A stretch of DNA of 64,000 nt. It comes from an uncultured Chloroflexota bacterium (lineage in GTDB: Bacteria > Chloroflexota > Anaerolineae > Anaerolineales > Anaerolineaceae). A program made the position numbers and the translations under genes. How positions within the stretch are numbered: the stretch's first letter is position 1; each line of letters opens with the position of its first letter. Positions 52,621 through 59,669 of this stretch are shown here, one piece after another. Under the pieces are notes generated by a model. The model saw only the letters and a list, made by a program, of their open reading frames with translations. It was not told where the DNA came from and ran no database searches. The DNA lies in assembly GCA_902786265.1 (NCBI GenBank), contig CADACE010000001.1, positions 1 through 64,000 of the forward strand. The letters run 5' to 3'.

Positions 52621-53292
52621 ATGTCAGAGATCATTGAAGTAAAAGCTGGTGTTGAGGCTGAAAACGATAAATATGCAGCCGAAGTTCGGAAATTATTGAG
52701 ACATCATCAGGTCCGGATGATCAACCTCATGGCTTCACCGGGAGCCGGTAAAACCTCTCTGCTGGAACAAACCATCGACCGGCTGAAAGGATCCAAACGG
52801 ATCGCAGTCCTGGAAGCGGATGTGGACGCGGATGTTGACGCCAAACGGATCGAAGCTCACGGCGCGAAAGCACTCCAGATCCATACCGGCGGTGCCTGCC
52901 ATATGGACGCGTACATGACTCTGAAAGCCCTGGAAAATCTGGATCTGGACCAATATGACCTGATTTTCCTTGAAAACGTCGGCAATCTGGTCTGCCCGGC
53001 AGAATTTGACACCGGCGCGGATCTGAGAGTCATGATCCTTTCCGTCCCGGAAGGCGATGATAAACCGCTCAAATACCCGCTGATGTTCCAGGTCACGGAC
53101 TGTATTCTGGTCAACAAGATCGACACGGATGAAATTTTTGATTTCAACCTGCAGAAACTGGAAAAGAACGTCGCTGCGCTCAATGAACACGCCAAGATCA
53201 TCCCGATTTCCGCCTTCACCGGTTCCGGTGTGGAAAACTGGCTGGTCTACCTGCGTGAAAAAATCTTTGAGTGGAATTACAGCTGCCATTAG
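52621..53292 (+). CDS. Nickel-insertion GTPase HypB, first paralogue
   Basis: 223 residues. P-loop LMASPGAGKTSLLEQT (about 38), VLEADVDADVDAKRIEAHGAKALQIHTGGACHMDA carrying the dimer-interface metal-site residues, FLENVGNLVCPAEFDTGA and the NKID base-recognition motif. No N-terminal Cys triad or His-rich tract is present, so it is the short form. HypB with HypA loads nickel into [NiFe] hydrogenase precursors. A second HypB follows about 100 bases later. AAGGAAGAG precedes the ATG. Confidence 0.93.
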   Translation: MSEIIEVKAGVEAENDKYAAEVRKLLRHHQVRMINLMASPGAGKTSLLEQTIDRLKGSKRIAVLEADVDADVDAKRIEAHGAKALQIHTGGACHMDAYMTLKALENLDLDQYDLIFLENVGNLVCPAEFDTGADLRVMILSVPEGDDKPLKYPLMFQVTDCILVNKIDTDEIFDFNLQKLEKNVAALNEHAKIIPISAFTGSGVENWLVYLREKIFEWNYSCH

Positions 53293-53394
53293 TATTTAGC
53301 GGATAGGGTATAGGGGTTAGGGTATAGGGTTTCACTGCCCGAGGACTGCCCCCTGCCCCTAAACCCTGAACCCTAAACCCTATACCCTAATCTT
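53293..53394. repeat. TAGGGTATAGGG inverted repeat between the hypB genes
   Basis: TAGGGTATAGGGG-type units (about 53304-53332) and CCCTAAACCCTGAACCC-type units (about 53357-53389) are near-complementary and would form a stem of about 30 bp. They look telomere-like but are internal. No gene lies here. Confidence 0.75.
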
Positions 53395-54054
53395 ATGAAA
53401 ATCATTGAACTTAAAGAAACTTTTACTGCATCAAATGATCGGGATGCCGAGGAATTACGGGCTTATCTTAAAGAAAAGTCTGTAATTCTTTTTAACCTGA
53501 TGAGTGCACCGGGAAGCGGGAAGACCACGCTGCTTTCCCGTGTCATTACAGACCTTAAAGAAAAGGTGAAAATCGCGGTCATGGAAGCCGATATAGCCTC
53601 CGCCGTGGACGCGGAGCGCATCGAAGCGCTGGGAGCACAGGCAATACAGGTCCATACCGACGGTATGTGCCATATGGATGCCGGAATGACCCGTGAGGGA
53701 CTGCTGTCCATGGACCTGGACAGGACCGATATCGTCTTTCTGGAAAATGTCGGCAACCTGATCTGCCCCGCGGAATATGACACCGGCGCGGTCAGGAATA
53801 TCATGATCCTTTCAGTCCCGGAAGGGGATGACAAACCGCTCAAATATCCCCTGATGTTCCGGGAAAGCGACGCCCTGGTGATCACCAAGACCGATGCCCT
53901 GCCCTATTTCAATTTTGACATGGAAAAAGCCATGGAACGGGTCCGCAGGCTGAACCCGGCTATCCGGATCTTCCCGGTCTCCGCGAAAAAGGGCGACGGC
54001 ATGGCAGCGTTTGAAGAATGGCTGCTGGAAGAAACAAAGCATTTCGTTGTATAA
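53395..54054 (+). CDS. Nickel-insertion GTPase HypB, second paralogue
   Basis: 219 residues with the same motif order as its neighbour: P-loop LMSAPGSGKTTLL, VMEADIASAVDAERIEALGAQAIQVHTDGMCHMDAGM, FLENVGNLICPAEYDTGA, and TKTD in place of NKID at the base-recognition site. The two proteins are clearly diverged, so this is an old duplication or a separate acquisition. One may serve another nickel enzyme. There is no good ribosome site; the upstream repeat runs to within a few bases of the ATG. Confidence 0.9.
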   Translation: MKIIELKETFTASNDRDAEELRAYLKEKSVILFNLMSAPGSGKTTLLSRVITDLKEKVKIAVMEADIASAVDAERIEALGAQAIQVHTDGMCHMDAGMTREGLLSMDLDRTDIVFLENVGNLICPAEYDTGAVRNIMILSVPEGDDKPLKYPLMFRESDALVITKTDALPYFNFDMEKAMERVRRLNPAIRIFPVSAKKGDGMAAFEEWLLEETKHFVV

Positions 54055-54076
54055 TTAATGGTGATTGGAGGCAAGC

Positions 54077-54319
54077 ATGAGTACATTAGAAGCTACGATA
54101 TCAATGCTGGAAATGATGCCTGAAGAATCCAGACAGATGGTTTTTGAATATACACAGGAACTGTTTTCATCTTCACAGACGGCTAATCCATTTGTTCCCG
54201 TGAGTAAAGAACAAATTCTGAAAGATCTGGAGCTTTCCCGGCAGCAGGTATCACAAGGCAAAGTCAGAAATATGGCTGTGGCACTTGAAGATTTAAGAAG
54301 ACGCCATGGATTTATTTGA
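54077..54319 (+). CDS. Antitoxin of a ParE-type module
   Basis: About 80 residues from the ATG at 54077 (GGAGG 6 bases upstream). Helical: MSTLEATISMLEMMPEESRQMVFEYTQELF, then a linker and KEQILKDLELSRQQVSQGKVRNMAVALEDLRRRHGFI. That C-terminal half is the toxin-wrapping segment seen in many RelB/ParD-like antitoxins. It overlaps the toxin gene by 14 bases, as usual for such pairs. Together they interrupt the hypB-hypA order. Confidence 0.7.
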   Translation: MSTLEATISMLEMMPEESRQMVFEYTQELFSSSQTANPFVPVSKEQILKDLELSRQQVSQGKVRNMAVALEDLRRRHGFI

Positions 54320-54641
54320 CGTTTTAATTACAGACCATGCATTGAGTCAGCTTGAAAGTTATATTGATTATATTCAATATGTTCTTTTGGATGATCAGGC
54401 TGCGGATGCAGTTGCTATAGATGCTGCCGAAACACCGGATCGTCTTAGAAATCTGGCAGGAGTGCTCAGCCCATGTAAAAATGAATATCTCAAATCTCTT
54501 GGTTATCATCCTATGAGATTCAAAAATCATAGGTATGTGATGCTTTATCGTATTGAAGGTAATACTGCTATTGTAGAGGCCATATATCATCAGACTCAAG
54601 ACTATGAATCCAATTTATTGGATGAAGTTTGGAATTCTTGA
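54306..54641 (+). CDS. ParE/RelE-family toxin
   Basis: 111 residues. FDVLITDHALSQLESYIDYIQYVLLDDQAADAVAIDAAETPDRLRNLAGVLSP is the helical hairpin start of ParE/RelE proteins. GYHPMRFKNHRYVMLYRIEGNTAIVEAIYHQTQDYESNL is the beta-sheet end with the Arg/Tyr pattern. Targets in this superfamily are gyrase (ParE) or ribosome-bound mRNA (RelE); I cannot choose between them. The local base composition is more A+T-rich than the hyp genes, in keeping with acquisition. Confidence 0.75.
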   Translation: MDLFDVLITDHALSQLESYIDYIQYVLLDDQAADAVAIDAAETPDRLRNLAGVLSPCKNEYLKSLGYHPMRFKNHRYVMLYRIEGNTAIVEAIYHQTQDYESNLLDEVWNS

Positions 54642-54654
54642 TGGAATATTTCTT

Positions 54655-54672
54655 AATTACACCCGTGTAATT
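54655..54672. promoter_or_regulatory. Perfect palindrome between toxin and hypA
   Basis: AATTACACCCGTGTAATT is an 18-bp palindrome (8-2-8) lying 14 bases after the toxin stop and 10 bases before the hypA start. It could be an operator or a small hairpin affecting hypA translation, since hypA lacks a clear ribosome site. Confidence 0.5.
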
Positions 54673-54681
54673 CAAAATTTT

Positions 54682-55029
54682 ATGCATGAACTTGGCATTG
54701 TCACCCATGTAATTAAAACACTGACCGATGTGGCGGCAGAAAATCAACTGACCCGCATCGGTTCGGTCACTCTGGAGGTCGGTGAAGTCTCCGGTGTGAT
54801 CCATGAACAAATCCTGGACTGCTGGGATTACATGTGTCAAAAACGCGGTCCGCTCTTCACCGGCTGTAAACTCAACCTCGTAGTTCTTCCCGCTGTTACC
54901 TATTGCTCTGCCTGTGAACAGACCTACCCCACGGTTCAATACGGCCGCACCTGTCCCCACTGCGGTTCCGGTGAGACCTGGCTCCTCACCGGCAATGAGT
55001 GTACAATAAAAGAAATCGAGGCGGAGTAA
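54682..55029 (+). CDS. Hydrogenase nickel metallochaperone HypA
   Basis: 115 residues from the ATG at 54682. MHELGIVTHVIKTL gives the N-terminal Met-His nickel site (family norm MHE). The zinc domain has CSAC and CPHC (about residues 74-96). ILDCWDYMCQKRGPLFTGCKLNL is the usual middle strand-helix. The open frame starts 26 codons earlier, but those residues are foreign to the family. HypA hands nickel to HypB/HypC-D-loaded hydrogenase. The other maturation genes (hypCDEF) are not in the window. Confidence 0.93.
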   Translation: MHELGIVTHVIKTLTDVAAENQLTRIGSVTLEVGEVSGVIHEQILDCWDYMCQKRGPLFTGCKLNLVVLPAVTYCSACEQTYPTVQYGRTCPHCGSGETWLLTGNECTIKEIEAE

Positions 55030-55105
55030 GTTCATCAGAAAAAAAGCGGCAGCTTTTTATTCTCTTACATTTAAAATATCCGAATCAGGATTCACCCATT
55101 CGTCA

Positions 55106-55152
55106 TGGAAATCAAAATCTCTGACACCTGACACCTGATACCTGAATCCTTT
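55106..55152. repeat. CTGACACCTGACACCTGATACCTGA repeat
   Basis: Degenerate CTGACACCTGA units before the response-regulator gene; the same unit occurs at 34141-34175. TATAAT at 55168-55173 just after it may be the -10 of the next operon; no -35 is evident. Confidence 0.6.
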
Positions 55153-55222
55153 TTCTAACTTTTCAAATATAATAAAATCATATCCGAAGCCACCGAACCT
55201 ACCAAAAGACCGCGGGATGATC

Positions 55223-56230
55223 ATGAAAGAAAAAATAGTTGTAGTCGATGATGATGTAATGAGCCTGAAAATTGTCAGGCGGGTATTCGAAAGAGCCGGC
55301 ATCGAAGGGCAGTATCTTCATTCCGGAACTGAACTTTACGAATATCTCGGGGAAAACAATATTCCGGACCTGTTTCTTTTGGATATCCATCTGCCGGATG
55401 TGAACGGTTTTGAGATGCTCAAGCAGATCCGGACCGATGCGGTTTACCGCAACATCCCCGTCATTTTCCTCACAGGAGACGATGACATCAAGACAGAAAC
55501 CGCGGGACTGCATGCAGGCGCCGCGGACTTTATACGGAAACCATTTGCCGCCGAAGTGCTCCTGAAACGGGTATTCAACACGATCGAACTTAACCGTCTT
55601 CACAACAACATGGCACAGGAGATCAGAGTAAAGACCGAAAAGCTCTCCAAGATATACCTCCAGATCGTACAGGCACTTGCGGCATCCGTGGACGCGAAAG
55701 ATAAGTATACCCACGGGCATTCCACTCGTGTAGCGGCCTATTCCCGGGAAATTGCCGGGCGAGCCGGGTTCAGCAAATCAGAGCAGGATGAAATTTATAT
55801 GATGGGCCTTCTGCACGATGTCGGGAAAATCGGCATCCAGGACAGCGTTATCAACAAACCGGGCCGCCTGACCGATGAGGAATATGCCTCGATCAAAACG
55901 CATCCTGAAGTCGGAGCTGAAATCCTGAAGAATATCACGGACTATCCTGAATTGATGGTGGGAGCCAGATGGCATCATGAACGCTACGATGGCAAAGGAT
56001 ATCCGGATGGGCTCCGCGGGGAAGAAATACCGGAAACCGCCCGGATCATTGCCGTGGCAGACACCTATGACGCCATGACCAGCAACCGCAGCTACCGCGG
56101 CGCGATGCCCCAGCAAACCGTCCGTTCAGAATTTGAACGCTGCAGGGGCAGTCAGTTTGATCCCCGCTTCGCGGATATCATGATCCAGATGATCGATGAA
56201 GATACAGACTATCACATGAAAGAGGATTGA
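55223..56230 (+). CDS. Response regulator with HD-GYP output domain
   Basis: About 335 residues. A receiver domain (about 1-120: KIVVVDDDVMSLKIV, phospho-accepting Asp in LFLLDIHLPD, Lys in FIRKPF) is joined by a coiled helix to an HD-GYP domain (about 145-330). That domain has MGLLHDVGKIGI, the metal-binding HD, and HHERYDGKGYPDGL, the GYP motif. HD-GYP enzymes degrade cyclic di-GMP to GMP. The HPt and hybrid kinase genes follow with only 2-4 bases between them, so this is likely the output of that phosphorelay. Confidence 0.92.
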   Translation: MKEKIVVVDDDVMSLKIVRRVFERAGIEGQYLHSGTELYEYLGENNIPDLFLLDIHLPDVNGFEMLKQIRTDAVYRNIPVIFLTGDDDIKTETAGLHAGAADFIRKPFAAEVLLKRVFNTIELNRLHNNMAQEIRVKTEKLSKIYLQIVQALAASVDAKDKYTHGHSTRVAAYSREIAGRAGFSKSEQDEIYMMGLLHDVGKIGIQDSVINKPGRLTDEEYASIKTHPEVGAEILKNITDYPELMVGARWHHERYDGKGYPDGLRGEEIPETARIIAVADTYDAMTSNRSYRGAMPQQTVRSEFERCRGSQFDPRFADIMIQMIDEDTDYHMKED

Positions 56231-56232
56231 CC

Positions 56233-56601
56233 ATGCTGAACATGGAAACACTGGAAAAATTTGGACTGGACACAGCTGAGGGACTGTCCTATTGTGCGGA
56301 TGATCCTGAATTTTATGAAGAGATGATCCTGGAATATTTAAACGAAAGCGCGGGCAGGATCGCAGAGATGGAGAAATTTTACGAGCTCCGAAACTGGGAA
56401 CGCTGTGGCATCTGCGCACATTCTCTCAAAAATACATCCCGGATGATCGGCGCAAAGGAACTGTCGGGATATGCGCGTGAACTGGAACTCGCCTGCAAAG
56501 AAAATAACGGAGCCCGGATCGATCTCGCGCATGAGTGTTTCATAAAAAAATATAAAGAACTGACAGACTGTCTGCGTGAAGCGGCGGGTTTACTGAGGTA
56601 A
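56233..56601 (+). CDS. Histidine phosphotransfer (HPt) protein
   Basis: About 122 residues from the ATG at 56233 (AGAGG 7 bases upstream). Entirely helical, with phospho-accepting His in CAHSLKNTSRMIGA (about residue 59) and acidic flanking helices. It should shuttle phosphate between the hybrid kinase encoded next and the HD-GYP regulator encoded before. It may also serve the kinase at 6.6 kb, which lacks its own HPt. Confidence 0.85.
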   Translation: MLNMETLEKFGLDTAEGLSYCADDPEFYEEMILEYLNESAGRIAEMEKFYELRNWERCGICAHSLKNTSRMIGAKELSGYARELELACKENNGARIDLAHECFIKKYKELTDCLREAAGLLR

Positions 56602-56605
56602 GCGG

Positions 56606-58354
56606 ATGCGGTCTCGCCTGAAACGTATTCTGAATCCGGAAACCCGGCTGCGGGAAAGAATATTCCAGCTTCTGTCTGCCATCGCGCTGGTTGAATTTGT
56701 AGTCGTATTCATCTATTACCTTGCGTACGGCAACGATAAGATCCAGACCATTATCTTGTTTGCCGGGATGATCCTTTTTGCCGGAACGGTTGCCTTCACG
56801 TTTAAATCAGGACATATGCGTGTCGGGTCAGTGATTGCAGGACTCTTATATTATTCCATTTATCCCCTGACATTTTTCTCATCCGGAGGGATGTACGGCG
56901 GAGCGCCTCCTGTATTTGCTTTTGCCCTGGTATATGTTTTTCTGATAACGGAAAAATGGGAAAGGGCTGTGGCATTGGCTCTCTGTGTCCTTGGCAGCGC
57001 GGGAATTTATCTGGCTGCCTGCCTTCATCCGGAGCTGCTGATAAGACATACCGTCCCTGCCGAACACGCGGAATCATTGCTCGCGGTTCTGCTTGTGACC
57101 TTGCTGCTCTGCATGCTGTTCACGTTTGCGACAGTGGTTTACAGAACGGAAAACAGGATCGTCCAGCAGCAGAAAAAAGAGATCGAGGAGCTCAATCAGG
57201 CTCAAAAACGCTTTTTCTCCAACATGAGCCATGAGATCCGTACACCCGTTAACGCAATTATCGGCCTCAACGAGATGACGCTGCGGGAAAATATTTCCGA
57301 TGAAGTGCGGGAAAATTCCCTCAATATAGAAACTGCGGGTAAGATCCTGCTGCATACCATCAACGAGATCCTGGACATGTCAAAGCTGGAAACCGGGAGG
57401 ATGGAGATAATCAAAGGTGATTACCGTGTTACAGCCATGCTCTCCGATATCGTAAACATGACATGGCTCCGCGCGCAGAACAAGGGGCTGGAATTTATGA
57501 TCGATATCGATCCGGAACTGCCGACAGTTCTGCGCGGAGACGAGGTCCGCATCAAACAGGTGCTGCTGAACGTGATCACCAACGCGGTGAAATACACAAA
57601 AGAAGGCTCTGTGACCCTTTCGATTTCCGGAATCAGGGAAGCGGATGGACACATACGTGTCATTTATCATGTGAGCGACACGGGAATCGGGATCCGGGAA
57701 GAAAACATACCCGTCCTGTTTTCAGCCTTTCAGCGCTTTGATGAACAGACGAACCACAGAATAGAAGGAACAGGACTTGGCCTGGCTATCGTCAAACAGC
57801 TTCTGGACATGATGGAGGGTTCCGTCAGCGTGACGAGTGAATATGGAAAAGGCTCCGATTTCCGCATCGAGATCCCTCAGGAGATCGTGGATGAGTCACC
57901 GATCGGCGCCGTTGACTTCAAGAAAACACAGCAGTCACAGTCAGCCGGGTACAATACCTCATTTACCGCGCCGGAAATCAGGATCCTTGCCGTTGATGAT
58001 ACACCGATGAATTTGATGGTCATTAAAAAGCTGCTCAGAGACACAAAGATCATGGTTGAAACGGCTTCGGACGGAGCTGAGGCACTGGGCAAGACCATGG
58101 AGACCCATTATGATCTGATCCTTATGGACCACCAGATGCCTGAGATGGATGGGATCGAGTGCCTGCACAGGATCAAGGACCAGCAGGGTGGGAAATGCCG
58201 GGACACGAAAATCGTATGCCTGACAGCCAACGTGGGTACTGATATGGAACAGCTCTACCGTCAGGAGGGGTTTGACGGATATCTTGTAAAACCGATCAGA
58301 GGGAAGATCCTGGAAGACGAAATCCTCAGGCTTGTTCCGCACGCCGCGGATTGA
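56606..58354 (+). CDS. Hybrid histidine kinase with multi-helix membrane sensor
   Basis: 582 residues. Residues about 18-180 hold six transmembrane helices without a large external loop, so the signal is probably within the membrane or cytoplasm. A coiled segment leads to HisKA (FFSNMSHEIRTPVNAIIGL, His about 211), HATPase ([14 protein letters not shown]) and one receiver (LILMDHQMPEMDG, Asp about 511; Lys in GYLVKPI). With the adjacent HPt and REC-HD-GYP genes this makes a complete four-step His-Asp-His-Asp relay to cyclic di-GMP turnover. Confidence 0.92.
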   Translation: MRSRLKRILNPETRLRERIFQLLSAIALVEFVVVFIYYLAYGNDKIQTIILFAGMILFAGTVAFTFKSGHMRVGSVIAGLLYYSIYPLTFFSSGGMYGGAPPVFAFALVYVFLITEKWERAVALALCVLGSAGIYLAACLHPELLIRHTVPAEHAESLLAVLLVTLLLCMLFTFATVVYRTENRIVQQQKKEIEELNQAQKRFFSNMSHEIRTPVNAIIGLNEMTLRENISDEVRENSLNIETAGKILLHTINEILDMSKLETGRMEIIKGDYRVTAMLSDIVNMTWLRAQNKGLEFMIDIDPELPTVLRGDEVRIKQVLLNVITNAVKYTKEGSVTLSISGIREADGHIRVIYHVSDTGIGIREENIPVLFSAFQRFDEQTNHRIEGTGLGLAIVKQLLDMMEGSVSVTSEYGKGSDFRIEIPQEIVDESPIGAVDFKKTQQSQSAGYNTSFTAPEIRILAVDDTPMNLMVIKKLLRDTKIMVETASDGAEALGKTMETHYDLILMDHQMPEMDGIECLHRIKDQQGGKCRDTKIVCLTANVGTDMEQLYRQEGFDGYLVKPIRGKILEDEILRLVPHAAD

Positions 58355-58382
58355 CCGCTTCCGTTTTAGGACCAAAAGAGAG

Positions 58383-59171
58383 ATGAATATACCTGAAATT
58401 CTTCAGAAAATCTTACATTACGCCACACTGCCGCAGGCAGCGGGACTTTTTTGTGTGCTTGTTTTTATGCTGGGAAAACGGAAACGGGGATATCTGCTGT
58501 TCCTGAGCCTTTCGCTGGCGGTGAGTACCGGTCTGCTGCTGAAAGAATTCTTTAAGGTTTCCCGTCCGTGGTGGACGGATGTCACCACAGCGCCTTATCT
58601 TGCTGAGGGCGGATACGCGCTTCCCTGCATGCATACACTGCTGGCGTCCGCCATTTTCACTTCCCTGGCGCTGACTTCCAAACATCATCCGGTGCGGTTT
58701 CTGTGCGCCGCCGCTGTCTGGGTCACCGCGTCATGGCGGATACTGACCGGACTGCAAAGCATCACAGACGTCCTTGCCGGACTCGCTTGCGGGATCATTA
58801 CCGCATTTCTGCTCACCCGGTTTTATTACCAAACCTTAAAGAAAACTTCGCGATATGTCGTGATATCCGCAGCCATTCTTTTCGGAGCGGCTGCCGCAAT
58901 TTGGAAGCAGGACGGCTGGGGACTCGGCCCTGCGCTCACCGCACTGCTGCTGACATTTTTGGAAAAACCGCTCCGCAAAGCGGAATCCAAACGCACCGCT
59001 TTCGGAAAAATCTACGGCACCGTCTTCGCGGTCGGCATTTACACCGGACTCAATATCCTCCTGCCCTTCCTGGTCGAATGGCTCATCACACCGCTCTGGC
59101 CCGGCCAGACCCTCATCGTCTTCCTCATCACCTCCATCCCCTGCCTGCTGAGGTTATTCCCGATATTTTAG
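58383..59171 (+). CDS. PAP2-like membrane protein with altered active site
   Basis: About 262 residues from the ATG at 58383; the open frame begins further upstream inside the kinase gene. Several membrane helices and the PAP2 scaffold are visible: LKEFFKVSRPWW (motif 1, K-x6-RP), YALPCMHTLLAS (motif 2, normally PSGH) and WRILTGLQSITDVLAG (motif 3, normally SR-x5-H-x3-D). The nucleophilic His of motif 3 is Gln, and motif 2 has lost Ser-Gly, so it may be catalytically dead. An extra C-terminal membrane part (about 150-262) ends FLITSIPCLLRLFPIF. Its 3' end is duplicated downstream. Confidence 0.75.
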   Translation: MNIPEILQKILHYATLPQAAGLFCVLVFMLGKRKRGYLLFLSLSLAVSTGLLLKEFFKVSRPWWTDVTTAPYLAEGGYALPCMHTLLASAIFTSLALTSKHHPVRFLCAAAVWVTASWRILTGLQSITDVLAGLACGIITAFLLTRFYYQTLKKTSRYVVISAAILFGAAAAIWKQDGWGLGPALTALLLTFLEKPLRKAESKRTAFGKIYGTVFAVGIYTGLNILLPFLVEWLITPLWPGQTLIVFLITSIPCLLRLFPIF

Positions 59172-59172
59172 G
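59121..59172 (+). repeat. 52-bp direct repeat, copy A (3' end of the PAP2-like gene)
   Basis: Identical to 59559-59610. It encodes the last 17 residues and stop of the PAP2-like protein. The 386 bp between the copies is inserted or duplicated material. Confidence 0.95.
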
Positions 59173-59374
59173 GAAAACAGCGCTTTCTTTGAGTCGAAAG
59201 GGACCTGTTTTCGTTGACGAAGAATTGACGCGGAGCGGCCTGCTCTGCATATAAATCGGACGAAGTCCGCACTTTACAGGGCAGGTACAAAACAGGTCGC
59301 TTCGTCTCATTTTCTATGATCCGGACAATAATCAGCGCTTTCAAAATAATAGAAGTATCTATTCAGATAGAGGC

Positions 59375-59444
59375 GGTACACCGGCACCTGATACAAGTGT
59401 CCCTGCTTCGCGACGGTACACATTGTATCAGGTGCCGGTGTACC
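59375..59444. repeat. Dispersed palindromic element, copy 4
   Basis: Perfect 22-bp arms (59375-59396 and 59423-59444) with the conserved 26-base loop, the cleanest copy in the window. It lies inside the segment bracketed by the 52-bp direct repeats. A second inverted repeat GACCTGTTTT...AAAACAGGTC (59202-59211, 59289-59298) lies nearby. Confidence 0.9.
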
Positions 59445-59558
59445 TTCGCCCGCTTCGTAGTTTTCTCCTGGGCGCGGCAGGGCAATATCAGGGTACTGGC
59501 CGAGGACCTTTCATCTGCTCTCATGTGCTCTGTTCTAAACAAACACACTCACCTTGTA

Positions 59559-59610
59559 TTCCTCATCACCTCCATCCCCTGCCTGCTGAGGTTATTCCCG
59601 ATATTTTAGG
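59559..59610 (+). repeat. 52-bp direct repeat, copy B
   Basis: Exact copy of 59121-59172, followed by the probable native terminator of the PAP2-like gene. It is not part of a full gene copy. Confidence 0.95.
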
Positions 59611-59629
59611 AAAAGAAGATGTAAACCTC

Positions 59630-59662
59630 GAACACCCCGTCGGATATCGGGGCGTTCTTATT
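59630..59662 (+). terminator. Terminator, probably of the phosphorelay/PAP2 operon
   Basis: GAACACCCCG (59630-59639) and CGGGGCGTTC (59648-59657) form a 10-bp stem with one mismatch, followed by TTATTCTT. It now lies about 460 bases from the PAP2-like stop because of the intervening segment. Confidence 0.7.
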
Positions 59663-59669
59663 CTTCATT

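Noticed and set aside
53304..53389. Telomere-like TAGGG/CCCTA repeats
   Set aside because: They are internal, degenerate, arranged as an inverted repeat and match the habit of other junction repeats here. There is no sign of a chromosome or plasmid end.
59316..59609. 97-codon frame ending in the same residues as the PAP2-like protein
   Set aside because: The shared C-terminus comes from the 52-bp direct repeat; the rest is palindrome and non-coding DNA.
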